Shown here one piece after another: positions 26,304 to 35,842 of a DNA stretch of 64,000 nucleotides. Both the position numbers and the translations under genes were made by a program. The notes beneath the pieces were generated by a model. That model was given only the letters and a program-made list of their open reading frames with translations. It was not told the origin of the DNA and made no database searches. Positions within the stretch are counted from its first letter, which is position 1, and the number at the start of each line of letters is the position of its first letter. Origin of the DNA: Erythrobacter sp. QSSC1-22B (GTDB lineage Bacteria > Pseudomonadota > Alphaproteobacteria > Sphingomonadales > Sphingomonadaceae). The DNA lies in the NCBI RefSeq assembly GCF_001678665.1, contig NZ_LZRP01000009.1:1-64000 (forward strand), read 5' to 3'.

Positions 26304-27730
26304 ATCCAAGGTGAATGCGTCGCTTGCGTCGCGCGGCCACCGTCGAACGAGCGATCCAAACCTCGCAAGCGGGCAACGGCGAACCCGAGCATCCCAGCAG
26401 CAAGCAGCGCGAGGTAAGCCAGGGGCGACAATAATCGAGCCGTGGGCACATCCGGCTCAACGAATTCGAAGCGCGGAAGCCGATCAATGTCGTCAATGCC
26501 TAACCGCGTGCGCTGAAAAATCATGGGTGAGAGCGTCTTGCCCCAGCGATCGAGGAAGAGTTGGGCCTGTTCCACATAAGCCTGCTGACGCAATCGCCCG
26601 GTTCCGGCGGCATCGGTGAGCACCTGATCCAGTACCGCTGCGGGGGAGATGAAGCGCAGGCGATCAACCCAAAGGTTATGGCGCTCCTGGCGACGCAATT
26701 GCTCGGCGATGACCGGAGCAATCTCATCCTCGACGATGCGCTGCGACGCATAAAGTTTGGCTGGCCAGTACTCATTGTTTGCGCCGGCATCCTGTAGTTC
26801 GGGGTGTTCAGATACGTAGCCGTCGAGATTCTCATCGATGCGCTGGTTAGCGCGGTTAGAGGCTTCCCGGACGGTGTTGATCAGGTCGAAGGACGCTGGA
26901 GTCGGCGCGATCACATTTGCCGACGCCACAGCGGATGCTGGCAGCAGCACGACGACCGCGAGCCACACGCCTGCTGCGGTGAGTGCCAGCGCCTCTTGAC
27001 GCCATGGCAGGCTCGCTATCGAGGCACCCAAGGCTCCCCAAAACACCAGGTAAAGCAAGGCTGCGACGAGCCAGATCGCCAATCGATCGATCGGCGCGTT
27101 CCAGAACACTGCCGTCACGCCAATGACGGAGAGGGATACAAGGACTGGCGACAGCCGGAGCGCCAGCCTCACGCCAAACCTTGCTCCAAGCCTCGGCCCT
27201 TGTATGGCCACCAATCGTAACCGCCCAGTCTCGCGCTCCTCCGCAACGACGTTGTACGTCAGGGCAAGAACGAACAGAGGGAGCAAGAGCACAACCAAGA
27301 AGCCCACGTCGAAACGACCAGCCGCCAAGGCAAGTGGGCTACCGAACTCATGTTTTCGGAACAGATTATCGGCCCGGACCATGAACAGCGAGACGTTGGC
27401 CGAGAACGGCTCGATATCCTCTCGACCGAAGCTCAGCGCCGCAAGCGGGCCGGACGACCTTGCCGCGTTCCAGTCGGCCACATTTGGCTCACTGGCTCCC
27501 CACGGGTTAACAGGGACCAATCCAGCCGCCTCCCGCCGCAAGGTCTCTTTGGCGAACTGACGCTTTTCGATAGACCGCGTTATCTCCGCCTGCGCCTGCG
27601 TGTTTCGCTGCGTCTCGAACCGCTGCCCGTTCCAAAGGCAGGTCACCGTAAGAAGGAGAACCAGAACACACGCCCAGCGAAAGATAGGCTCGCGCGAAGT
27701 GATGCGCCATTCTCCGGCGAACATGGTCAT
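26300..27730 (-). CDS. ABC-2 type permease, DUF3526-like, second subunit
   Basis: The 476-aa protein has an N-terminal membrane helix (FRWACVLVLLLTVTCLW), a long extracytoplasmic region, and then a block of helices starting FDVGFLVVLLLPLFVLALTY followed by AEERETGRLRLVAIQG, typical of ABC-2 permeases. It starts at ATG 27730, overlapping the upstream permease stop as ATGA. Together with the neighbouring permease and ATPase it should form a heterodimeric exporter. Similar pairs (DUF3526) occur beside TonB-dependent receptors and copper/nitrous-oxide maturation genes; the first fits here. Confidence 0.8.
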   Translation of the reverse strand: MTMFAGEWRITSREPIFRWACVLVLLLTVTCLWNGQRFETQRNTQAQAEITRSIEKRQFAKETLRREAAGLVPVNPWGASEPNVADWNAARSSGPLAALSFGREDIEPFSANVSLFMVRADNLFRKHEFGSPLALAAGRFDVGFLVVLLLPLFVLALTYNVVAEERETGRLRLVAIQGPRLGARFGVRLALRLSPVLVSLSVIGVTAVFWNAPIDRLAIWLVAALLYLVFWGALGASIASLPWRQEALALTAAGVWLAVVVLLPASAVASANVIAPTPASFDLINTVREASNRANQRIDENLDGYVSEHPELQDAGANNEYWPAKLYASQRIVEDEIAPVIAEQLRRQERHNLWVDRLRFISPAAVLDQVLTDAAGTGRLRQQAYVEQAQLFLDRWGKTLSPMIFQRTRLGIDDIDRLPRFEFVEPDVPTARLLSPLAYLALLAAGMLGFAVARLRGLDRSFDGGRATQATHSPWM

Positions 27731-29151
27731 GCCCGCTTCTCCAGTCTGTTGGCAGCGAACAGTAGGAACATGCCTGTCCCGGCAACCCAAAGCAGCAGCA
27801 GAACGATATCCATAACATAACGGTCGAGGATGCCTTTGATTGCCGGCGGCACGTACGAAAAAGTCTGCACCGTGTCCCAGAACCCCGGGGGGGCTGTGTT
27901 CCGGTTATTCTGCCCTTTCCCGGTGCGCGTCTGCTCTGCGTTCAAGAGGCGTTGAATATCTCGTCGGTGGCCCTCAGCGGCATGCGTAAAGGATTGCTGG
28001 TGAACAAGATCGGTCCCCGCCAGTCCCATTGAAAGCGTTTTGATGCTGATTAAGGGGGAAACGGGGGCATACCAGCGCTGGGCGGCAACCTGTCGATTCT
28101 CTTGGGCCTGCAACTCGCCATACAGGCGATCATAGACCAGATTGCCGTATTCCTCACCGGCTTGAAGTGAGATGCCAGCGAAGTCTACCGGCAACTCCTC
28201 CAGGGAGCTTACACCGTATTGCGCAAGCACCTGTTCCATAAGGGTCGCAGCGCGCTCGTCACCCGGGTTGTGGCCGTCGATGCCGCCTTCGCGAGCCAGC
28301 CGGACCTTTTCCCAGAAGACACCAGCGGTCGGAACGGGATAAACAGTAGATGCATGCTCGGCGGCGAGACGAGGAATTAAGACAATGCACACAGCCCATA
28401 CGCAAAGCAGGATGAGCAGGGCCTGCCGTGCGCTGGAGGCAATGGCCGACACGCCGACAGTCAGGCCGACCCAAATTGCAGCGTAGCAGAGGTAGATCGC
28501 GACCGCTCCCATCCAACGTACAGCGATATCGAGCGAGCTCACGGTCGAGGATGCCGATGCCGATGCGATGCTCGTCAACACAACAAGGGACGTTACCACA
28601 ACCGCGGCCCCAAACATCAGGTTCGCAGCCTTGCCCGCTAACAAGGGAAGCGCTCTCGCCCCCTGAACTAGCTGTAGTTTGAGGCTACCTCTGTCTCGTT
28701 CCCCGGCGACGGCGGCAAATCCAGACATGATGATCAACAGGGGCAGCAGAGCCTGAAGGATCCACGCCGGCGAGAGGTCACCAAATCGCTGAATCAGACT
28801 GCTCGTTTCCGCCGGTCGCGCTTGAGGAGGATTCTGATAGTGAGCCTCGATCCACACGGCTTCCCCCATCCATGGCGTCAGGCCAGGGTCAAATGCTGCC
28901 AGGGGAAGGCGCGGTTTGAAGGCATATTGCCCCATATGCGCAGCTAGATGCGGATTGATCGCTCCTTGGCCAATCCAGATCGCTCGATCAGCCGCCATCG
29001 CGGTCTCGCGTTCGGCGGCGTAGCGGGCTTGCGCTAACGCACTCACGGCAAGAGCCGCCAGGGCGAGAACGATCATAGCCAGTCCAACAAGTCGAAGCCG
29101 GCGGTCGCGATGGAACTCTGCGAACTCCTTGCGAATTATCGACGCAATCAT
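27727..29151 (-). CDS. ABC-2 type permease, DUF3526-like, first subunit
   Basis: The 474-aa protein has the same layout as its neighbour: an N-terminal helix (LVGLAMIVLALAALAVSAL), a periplasmic part with GDLSPAWILQALLPLLIIMS and AGERDRGSLKLQLVQGA, four more helices, a second extracytoplasmic domain with Gln-rich helices, and a last helix near the C-terminus (DIVLLLLWVAGTGMFLLFA). The two permeases are paralogues. Its start is four bases after the ATPase stop, so the genes form one operon. Confidence 0.82.
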   Translation of the reverse strand: MIASIIRKEFAEFHRDRRLRLVGLAMIVLALAALAVSALAQARYAAERETAMAADRAIWIGQGAINPHLAAHMGQYAFKPRLPLAAFDPGLTPWMGEAVWIEAHYQNPPQARPAETSSLIQRFGDLSPAWILQALLPLLIIMSGFAAVAGERDRGSLKLQLVQGARALPLLAGKAANLMFGAAVVVTSLVVLTSIASASASSTVSSLDIAVRWMGAVAIYLCYAAIWVGLTVGVSAIASSARQALLILLCVWAVCIVLIPRLAAEHASTVYPVPTAGVFWEKVRLAREGGIDGHNPGDERAATLMEQVLAQYGVSSLEELPVDFAGISLQAGEEYGNLVYDRLYGELQAQENRQVAAQRWYAPVSPLISIKTLSMGLAGTDLVHQQSFTHAAEGHRRDIQRLLNAEQTRTGKGQNNRNTAPPGFWDTVQTFSYVPPAIKGILDRYVMDIVLLLLWVAGTGMFLLFAANRLEKRA

Positions 29152-29154
29152 GGA

Positions 29155-29880
29155 TCAACCCCGCATATGATCGGCGTAGAGCCTGTCCAGCGTATCTGGA
29201 GCTGTAGTGCGAGCCTCGACAACTTCGATCAACCTGCCCTGCTTCATGATACCAATACGATCGGCTATCTCCCGCGCTCGGAAAACGTCGTGCGTGACCA
29301 TCAGGATCGCCGAGCCGTTGTCGCGAAGCTGTGAGAGATGCGCGCCAAAGTCGTTAGCGGCGAGGGGGTCCAGCCCGCTCAGGGGCTCGTCGAGCAACAG
29401 GGCATCCGCGCGCTTCGCCATTGCGATGGCAATTCCCACTTTCTGGCGCATGCCCTTCGAATAGCCAGCGAGACGTTTGCTGACATCTAAGGGAGCAAGC
29501 CCCGACTCGATCAGCAGCTTGCTCGCCTCGTCGTTGCTCAAGCGATGCCCCGCGAGGCTGGAGAAGTATCGAAGATTCTCCCCTCCTGTCAGGAGCGGGA
29601 ACAGGTTCACCTGGTCCGGGATATATGCAAGCCGCTTCCGAGCGGCGGTTACGTCATCGCCGACCGATCTTCCTGCCACGAGCACCTCGCCCTCGTCCGG
29701 TGTCAAAAAGCCTAGGAACAGGTTCACTGCGGTGGACTTGCCGGCCCCGTTTGCCCCCAAAAGGCAGACGATCTCACCGGCGTTGACGGTTAACTCCAGG
29801 TTGTTTACCGCCACGGTTCCCGCGAACCATTTCGTGGCATTCCTCGCTTCCAGCACGCTTCGCCTCTCCCGCCATAGCAA
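29155..29880 (-). CDS. ABC transporter ATPase of the siderophore-type operon
   Basis: The 241-aa ATPase has Walker A GANGAGKST, the signature as YSKGMRQKVGIAIAM (degenerate, as in ABC-2 exporters), Walker B ALLLDEPLSGLD and switch His MVTHD. It is the first gene of the operon. GTG 29856 is an alternative start that would remove eight residues. It lies 78 bp from the divergent TonB-dependent receptor start, so both probably share a regulated promoter region (iron or substrate control is likely but no box was recognised). Confidence 0.9.
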   Translation of the reverse strand: MLWRERRSVLEARNATKWFAGTVAVNNLELTVNAGEIVCLLGANGAGKSTAVNLFLGFLTPDEGEVLVAGRSVGDDVTAARKRLAYIPDQVNLFPLLTGGENLRYFSSLAGHRLSNDEASKLLIESGLAPLDVSKRLAGYSKGMRQKVGIAIAMAKRADALLLDEPLSGLDPLAANDFGAHLSQLRDNGSAILMVTHDVFRAREIADRIGIMKQGRLIEVVEARTTAPDTLDRLYADHMRG

Positions 29881-29958
29881 AGCGGTCTTGTAATGGGTAA
29901 CGCTATAACATTACAAGGCGAGCTAAAGAGGCACGATGTGCCAAGGGGGAATCCGTCG

Positions 29959-32070
29959 ATGCGTATCCGTAGCCTTAGTTCTGTGTTTCTGGGTTCTGCC
30001 GCAGCGTTTGCCTGTCAGGCCGCATCCGCACAGACACCTTCAACCCAGCCAGACGGGCAGGACGCAGAGACGACGCAGGTTGAGGACATTGTAGTTACCG
30101 GGCGATACAGCGCGGCAACGGCCGTGACTGGCACCAAGAGCGATACACCCCTCATCGAAATCCCACAGGCGGTCGTGGTCATCAGCAACGCCTTGCTCAA
30201 TGAGCGTCGTCCGCTGACATTGATGGAGGCTCTATACAATTCCAGCGGTGTGGCTGACGTGGGATCGCGGCGGGCCTTCGACAACATTGTCATTCGCGGC
30301 TTCGACGCGACAGCTTCGATCTACCTTGATGGGCTTCGAGTCGAACGCGGCAGCGCGTTCGTTCAACAAGAGCCGTTCGGATTGGAGCGTATCGAAGTCT
30401 TGAAGGGCCCCGGGTCGGTACTGTTTGGACAAGGCTCGCTCGGCGGGATCGTTAATCAGATCAGCAAGCGGCCAACCAGCACCCCTCAGCTATCTGCTGA
30501 GATCATGGGAGGCAGCTTCGGTACATACCAAGGGTCTGTCGATATTGGCGGGCCGCTGACTTCCGATGGTACGATTAGCGGAAGGGTCAATGCTCTCTAT
30601 CGAGACCTTGGTGATTCCATAGATTTTGTTGATAAGGAGCGTGCCTTTTTAGCTCCTTCTCTGAAATGGTCAGGCGGTAATACTACTGTCACTGTTCTGG
30701 GGAGCTACACGCGCGATCGACGCGAAGGAGCTTATGCTGGCCTACCGCCCGAAAGCGTGTTCCTTCCTAATAGCAATGGGACGGTTGATCGAAGCCGATA
30801 TATCGGTGAGCCCGACTTCGATGGTGATGAGATCGACCGGTATCAGATCGGCTATCAGCTTGAGCACGCGTTCAGCGACCGCTGGCTGTTACGGCAGAAC
30901 GCCCGCTATTCAGACACAGAGATTGACTCGAGAGGGACGTTCTCAGCCGGCCTTGATCCTGATCTTCGCACCCTCCAGCGCTTTACAGCGGCGTTCGATC
31001 AGCAAGAGAAGTCGACGGCGGTCGATACGCATATCCAGGGCCGCTTCCAAAGCGGCATCGTCGATAGCACCCTGATTGTCGGAGCGGATGTGCTCTTTCA
31101 GAAGATTGCGCAGACCTTCAACTTCGGGTCGGCTGCGCCGCTCGATCTGTATACGCCGGTGTACGGCGGCCCACTGAGTCCATTATTTGGTGTCCTTGAT
31201 TTCGAGCGTGATGACACGCTCTACGGGTTCTACATCCAGAATCAGCTGAGCATCGGAGACAAGCTGACTGTGCTGCTTGGCGGGCGTTATGACGTATCAG
31301 AAACGGACAACCTGAATCTGTTGAACGCCGCCTCACGCGATCAGCGCGACGCGGATTTCACGTTCCGGGCAGGGGCCGTTTACCAAGTGATGCCCGGTGT
31401 GGGGCTGTTTGCCAGCTACGCGGAAGCCTTCAATCCTAACTTTGGCGCAACCGCAGCAGGCGAGCCATTCGTCCCCGAGACCGCTGTTCAGTACGAAGCG
31501 GGTATCAAGACCGACCTGAACAATGGACGTATCCGCGCGACGGCATCGGTCTACCAGTTGACGCGAGATAACGTGCTCGTACCGTTCCCAGACTTTCCGG
31601 GGACTCAGATTCAAACTGGCCAGCAGCGCAGCCGAGGTTTCGAAGCGGACCTCGCGTTTAGGGCTACCCAAGATTGGAACATCACGGCGGCGTACACCTA
31701 CACCGACGCCCAAGTTCGAAGAGATACCAATCCGCTACTGATTGGTGACAACCCGATCAGTGTACCTGAGCAGCAGTTCAATCTTTGGAGCACCTATGAC
31801 ATCACGCTCGGGCGTGGCACGTTAACCCTCGGCGGGGGAGGTCGCTACGTCGGCAAGCGTCAGGGCACTCTGCCCAACAGCTACGAACTTCCCGATTATG
31901 CTGTCGTAGACGCTGCCGCCATTTACCGACTCGACCGCTGGCGCTTCCAGGTGAACGCCTACAATCTGCTCGACAGTGATTACGTCGATTCCGCTTCGCC
32001 GACCGGCACGCGAACCGTTCTACTCGGTGAGCCGCTGACAGTACGAGCGTCGATCGGGTATGCTTTCTAG
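29959..32070 (+). CDS. TonB-dependent siderophore-type outer-membrane receptor
   Basis: The signal peptide (MRIRSLSSVFLGSAAAFACQ, then AASAQ) is followed by a TonB-box-like EDIVVTGRYS, a plug domain (IEIPQAVVVISNALLNER, VVIRGF-like IVIRGFDATASIYLDG, EVLKGPGSVLFGQGSLGGIVNQ) and a 22-strand barrel ending in SIGYAF with a terminal Phe. The length, 703 aa, is that of FhuA/FpvA-type siderophore receptors. ATG 29959 is chosen because of AGGGGGA just upstream and the clean signal peptide. The GC content is lower than in core genes, which suggests the cluster was acquired. The substrate is unknown. Confidence 0.92.
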   Translation: MRIRSLSSVFLGSAAAFACQAASAQTPSTQPDGQDAETTQVEDIVVTGRYSAATAVTGTKSDTPLIEIPQAVVVISNALLNERRPLTLMEALYNSSGVADVGSRRAFDNIVIRGFDATASIYLDGLRVERGSAFVQQEPFGLERIEVLKGPGSVLFGQGSLGGIVNQISKRPTSTPQLSAEIMGGSFGTYQGSVDIGGPLTSDGTISGRVNALYRDLGDSIDFVDKERAFLAPSLKWSGGNTTVTVLGSYTRDRREGAYAGLPPESVFLPNSNGTVDRSRYIGEPDFDGDEIDRYQIGYQLEHAFSDRWLLRQNARYSDTEIDSRGTFSAGLDPDLRTLQRFTAAFDQQEKSTAVDTHIQGRFQSGIVDSTLIVGADVLFQKIAQTFNFGSAAPLDLYTPVYGGPLSPLFGVLDFERDDTLYGFYIQNQLSIGDKLTVLLGGRYDVSETDNLNLLNAASRDQRDADFTFRAGAVYQVMPGVGLFASYAEAFNPNFGATAAGEPFVPETAVQYEAGIKTDLNNGRIRATASVYQLTRDNVLVPFPDFPGTQIQTGQQRSRGFEADLAFRATQDWNITAAYTYTDAQVRRDTNPLLIGDNPISVPEQQFNLWSTYDITLGRGTLTLGGGGRYVGKRQGTLPNSYELPDYAVVDAAAIYRLDRWRFQVNAYNLLDSDYVDSASPTGTRTVLLGEPLTVRASIGYAF

Positions 32071-32900
32071 TTGCCAGGGCATGCTCACGCGAAGCGCGGC
32101 GAATTAGGCTTGAGATTGGACTCGATGGCACATCCCGCCTCACGGTAGCGAAGCCCGAACCCAGCGAAGATACGTGACTTGGCGGGCGAGAATTTATCAC
32201 TGGGCACCCCGAGTTCTCCCCCGGATTCCTCGTTCAACGCCGGGCCATGTTCGCGGTGGCGGGCGTCCAACCGGTTATCGTCGCGCAGGCGCTCCGCAGG
32301 GTGACGATGGCGATGTGGTGTATTTGGGAGCGGGCGTAATGCTCCTTCCCAGCGCATTTGGTGGCGTGGCAATGGATGGAATTGCCGTGCGGCCATTGTC
32401 GTCCGGCGGCCATCAACAGCGTGTTGCGGCGGCTGATGCCAAAGGCGACTTGCAGGGCGTTGTCGCGCAGTTCGTGCACACTGCGAGCACAACGGCGGCT
32501 ACTGTTGCCGCAAGTTGATCGCGCGAATCAGACTTGCCAGTTTGCAGAATAGCGTAGGTTAGCGTAGTAGTATCTAATGGTAGTTCAGCCTTGTATTAGG
32601 GAAGAGTGAGGACGAAGGATTTGACGGCAAGATAAAGCGAGATTCCTCGCTACCGGAACTTCGTTCCTAAGTGTTTGTCTGCACATTGGTTTTTGGCGAT
32701 CTGTGACCGTCCTCGCGAGGTGAGTGGGTGGCACCCGTGCCATTTTCTCGTTTGTTATCAATGCTTCTATATGCACCAACGACGATGTGCGACCAATGCG
32801 ATGTCGCCGTTGACCGTCGTTCGCAAGTATTTCTACGCTACGCCCCTACGCCTCGATTTACTGTCTTGCGCCGCTGATTCCAGCCTTCAATCGTCACCTC
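32071..32900. other. 830-bp region without a recognised gene, upstream of relaxase
   Basis: No recognisable protein is encoded. Short open frames on both strands (e.g. 32479-32234 minus) have no known domain. The right half is AT-richer and holds AGCGTAG boxes at 32551 and 32561 and an inverted cluster (CTACGCTACG at 32833, CTACGCC at 32846) about 50 bp before the relaxase start, so it probably contains regulatory sites and perhaps the origin of transfer. No copy of the tRNA-Ser 3' end was found here. Confidence 0.5.
32551..32567 (+). repeat. Paired AGCGTAG boxes, 10-bp spacing (relaxase side)
   Basis: AGCGTAG GTT AGCGTAG. The same arrangement recurs at 35781-35797. Inverted copies lie at 32833-32852. 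A protein binding site or iteron is likely. Confidence 0.6.
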
Positions 32901-34988
32901 ATGGCGAACGATGATGACCGATTCCGCATCCGCCCCGGCAAGGTCCGCGATCGGGGCGCAGCGCGTCCACCGCGAGTAGTCCGACAGCGCGCCAAGACCT
33001 TCATTGGCGAGGTGCATCAGGCCATCCGCCGGGCGGGCGGCAACCCCAATCGACTGGCCGGGACGGGGAAAGGAAGCGGGAGGTTCAACGCGCGCGGGCG
33101 GGGCGCACAGATTGCGGCGGGATTGAAGGGCCGGAACGGGTGGAGCCGAGACGGGAGCGGCGTCCGCACCCGCTCGCGGCGGGTGGCGGTGAAGGCCCGC
33201 GTCGTGAAGCTCAATCCGCAGCGCGGCGCAGCACGGGGGCGACAGTTCGTCAGCGGCAAGGCGGTGGACGCGCACCTGCGCTATCTGGAGCGCGACGGCG
33301 TGACCCGCGACGGCGAGAAGGGCCAGGTCTATTCTGCCGAGCGTGATGTTGCCGATGGTCCAGCCTTCCTCGACCGGGGCCGGGGAGATCGCCACCAGTT
33401 CCGCTTCATAGTCTCCGCCGAGGAAGGCGTGGAACTGTCCGACCTTCGTTCGACCACTCGCGACCTGATGACCCAGATGGAGGCGGACCTTGGCACCAAG
33501 CTCGAATGGATCGCGGTCGATCACCACAACACCGGCCACCCGCACACACACGTCCTGATGCGTGGCGTCACCGACGACGGCAAGATGCTCAACATCGCCG
33601 GGGATTACATCGCCCACGGCGTGCGCGAGCGCGCGAGCGAGATCGTCACGCTGGAGCTGGGCCGTCAGACCGAGCAGGAGGTTAGTCGCCAGCTTGAGCG
33701 AGAGGTGCACGCCGAGCGGTTCACCCGGCTCGACCGGATGCTGATCGGGAGCCAAGAGCGCGACGAGTTCTCAGACCTGCGCCCCGACAAGGATATGCTC
33801 GAAACCGCCCGGCAGAACCGGGCGCTGCTGATCGACCGCGCCCGCAAGCTGGAGCGCATGGGTCTGGCGACCGAGCATACGCCGGGCGTCTGGACGATAT
33901 CGCCCCGCGCCGAGCCGATGCTCCGCGAGCTGGGCGCGCGCGGCGACATCATCAAGACCATGCACCAAGCGCTGGAGCGCGAGGGGCTGGCGGAGCAGCG
34001 GGCATATGCGGGTTACACCGTGCATCGCGCTGTCCCGACCGAACGCATCGTCGGTCGCGTCGTCGCCAAGGGACTTGGCGGTGACGAGCTAGGCGAGCGG
34101 ATGGGCATCACCATCGACGGTGTGGACGGGCGCGTCCACCACCTTGAGGTTCCGGCGACCAGTGTCGAAGCCATCGGACGAGGCAGCATCGTCGCGATCG
34201 AGCCGCCGCCGAGCGTTCCGCGCACCGCCGACCGCAATATCCTCGCAGCGGCCGATACCAACGGCGTTTACAGCCCGGCAGCACACCGCGAGCAGGCGCG
34301 GGCGCGTCTCGGTGGCGAGGACGCCGATGCCTATGTCCGCAGCCACGTCCGCCGCCTGGAGGCGCTGCGGCGAGCGGGGATCGTCGAGCGCGTTCATGCC
34401 GAACACTGGACCATCCCCGCCGACCTGCCCCAACGCGGGCTGGCCTATGACCGTCAGCGGTTCGGTAGCGGCCCGCGCATCGACGAACTCTCCCACCTGC
34501 CGCTGGACCGGCAGGTGCGCCATGAAGGCGCGACATGGCTTGATCGAGCCATGCTCGGCAGCGGACGCGAGACCATGCCCCACACCGGCTTTGGCGGCGA
34601 CGTGCGCAAAGCCTGGGACGTTCGCAAGCAGACGCTCGCCGACATGGGCTATGTCCGCGATCTTGGCGGTGGCCAGTTCCGCGCGCCTACCGACCTGATC
34701 GAAAAACTGGAAAGCGCCGAAATCAATCGCTCGGGCAAGAAGTTCGCGGCGGAACGCGGTCTCGACTGGCAGCCCACCGGGAGCGGCGATCATGTATCGG
34801 GCAAACTCGTCGGTCAGGCCCAACTCACCAGCGGGCGGTTCGCCATGATCGACAACGGCTTGGGGTTCCAGCTCGTCCCGTGGAACGACACGCTCGCCAA
34901 ACGTCTCGGCCAGCAGGTTGACGGTATCCCCATGCCCGGCGGCGGCATTGACTGGACGCTTGGCAGGAGCCGAGGGCTGGGGCTGTGA
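32901..34988 (+). CDS. VirD2-like relaxase/mobilisation nuclease with DUF3363
   Basis: The 695-aa protein has a basic N-terminal region rich in Arg and Gly, then the relaxase core with SAERDVAD, the block HQFRFIVSAEEG and the metal-binding three-His motif HNTGHPHTHVLMRG. The rest is DUF3363 (from about residue 300). It nicks plasmid or island DNA at oriT and pilots the strand during conjugal transfer. No mating-pair or coupling protein genes are in the window, so the element would need a helper. The start is ATG 32901. The HigBA-type pair follows. Confidence 0.9.
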   Translation: MANDDDRFRIRPGKVRDRGAARPPRVVRQRAKTFIGEVHQAIRRAGGNPNRLAGTGKGSGRFNARGRGAQIAAGLKGRNGWSRDGSGVRTRSRRVAVKARVVKLNPQRGAARGRQFVSGKAVDAHLRYLERDGVTRDGEKGQVYSAERDVADGPAFLDRGRGDRHQFRFIVSAEEGVELSDLRSTTRDLMTQMEADLGTKLEWIAVDHHNTGHPHTHVLMRGVTDDGKMLNIAGDYIAHGVRERASEIVTLELGRQTEQEVSRQLEREVHAERFTRLDRMLIGSQERDEFSDLRPDKDMLETARQNRALLIDRARKLERMGLATEHTPGVWTISPRAEPMLRELGARGDIIKTMHQALEREGLAEQRAYAGYTVHRAVPTERIVGRVVAKGLGGDELGERMGITIDGVDGRVHHLEVPATSVEAIGRGSIVAIEPPPSVPRTADRNILAAADTNGVYSPAAHREQARARLGGEDADAYVRSHVRRLEALRRAGIVERVHAEHWTIPADLPQRGLAYDRQRFGSGPRIDELSHLPLDRQVRHEGATWLDRAMLGSGRETMPHTGFGGDVRKAWDVRKQTLADMGYVRDLGGGQFRAPTDLIEKLESAEINRSGKKFAAERGLDWQPTGSGDHVSGKLVGQAQLTSGRFAMIDNGLGFQLVPWNDTLAKRLGQQVDGIPMPGGGIDWTLGRSRGLGL

Positions 34989-35097
34989 TCCTGGAGCCAG
35001 CCGACCGCAGCCGACAAACGGTCAGTGGTTTGAAGGTAGGGCAATCACTCCTTGCGCAATGACCCATTGAGTGGTACATAAGGATTGGAGTTATCGG

Positions 35098-35394
35098 ATG
35101 ATCGTAAGTTTTCGGGATGGCTGGTTGCAGGACTTCTTCGTGGACGATGCCCGGTCCCGCAAAATCCCGCCCGACCTCGAAAGCCGCGTCTTTCGCAAGC
35201 TCCAGATGATGGACGATGCGACGACTGATCAGGATTTGCGTGTGCCGCCGAGCAATCACTTCGAGAAGCTGCGCGGCAATCTTGCGGCGGTCCATTCGAT
35301 CCGCGTCAACAAACAGTGGCGGCTGATTTTCCAATGGGATGGCGGCAAGGGCGAGGCGAGCGACGTGTATCTGGACGACCACAGCTATGATTGA
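35098..35394 (+). CDS. higB: HigB/RelE-type mRNA-cleaving toxin
   Basis: The 98-aa protein has the HigB fold signature: MIVSFRDGWLQDFF, RVFRKLQMMDDA, DLRVPPSNHFEKLRGN and NKQWRLIFQWDGG. Such toxins cut translated mRNA at the ribosome when the antitoxin is lost. ATG 35098 follows GGAG by eight bases and gives the normal length. The toxin gene precedes the antitoxin gene by nine bases, the inverted order typical for HigBA. It is probably an addiction module of the mobile element. Confidence 0.9.
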   Translation: MIVSFRDGWLQDFFVDDARSRKIPPDLESRVFRKLQMMDDATTDQDLRVPPSNHFEKLRGNLAAVHSIRVNKQWRLIFQWDGGKGEASDVYLDDHSYD

Positions 35395-35403
35395 GGTGAC
35401 ACC

Positions 35404-35712
35404 ATGTTGATGACAAAGCGCAAGCCGGTGCGCGTCGGCGAGATTCTCACCGAGGAGTTCATGGAACCCATGGGTTTGACCCAGGCGGCGCTGGCCGAGG
35501 CGATGGGCGTGCAGCGCAAGCACGTCAACGAGTTGTGCAACGACCGCCGCAACATCACCGCCGCAACCGCGCTGATCTTGTCGCGCGTGTTCGGCAACAC
35601 CCCCGACTTCTGGTTGAACGTCCAGCGACGCAATGACCTTTGGGATGCGATGCACAGCCCGAAGGAGCGGCAGCGGATCGACCGTGCAAAGCCGCTTAAA
35701 AAAGCGGCATGA
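35404..35712 (+). CDS. higA: HigA-type antitoxin, XRE-family
   Basis: The 102-aa protein has a helix-turn-helix of the HigA group: RVGEILTEEFMEPMGLTQAA, MGVQRKHVNELCNDRRNIT and the conserved NTPDFWLNVQRRNDLWDA. It binds and neutralises the toxin and represses the pair's promoter. ATG 35404 lies after GAGG; ATG 35410 is also possible. Confidence 0.9.
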   Translation: MLMTKRKPVRVGEILTEEFMEPMGLTQAALAEAMGVQRKHVNELCNDRRNITAATALILSRVFGNTPDFWLNVQRRNDLWDAMHSPKERQRIDRAKPLKKAA

Positions 35713-35780
35713 CCGCCGCCCGCCCTACGCCAATCCCGTCAGGAACCGCCGAGCGCAAGTATCTACGCGCGGCACTACGA

Positions 35781-35797
35781 AGCGTAGTCCAGCGTAG
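35781..35797 (+). repeat. Paired AGCGTAG boxes, 10-bp spacing (recombinase side)
   Basis: AGCGTAG TCC AGCGTAG, in the 130-bp gap before the 74-aa ORF and the recombinase. It copies the arrangement at 32551-32567. Single inverted boxes (CTACGC) lie at 35725 and 35763. Confidence 0.6.
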
Positions 35798-35842
35798 AGA
35801 AACGCTATTCTTTCAGCGCGTTGGTTCGACGATTCTGGCGCA

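Noticed and set aside
32071..32900. Left attachment site (copy of tRNA-Ser 3' end) or protein genes in the gap before the relaxase
   Set aside because: No stretch resembling TGGCGGAGCGGGTGGGATTC was seen, and the open frames there have no recognisable protein.
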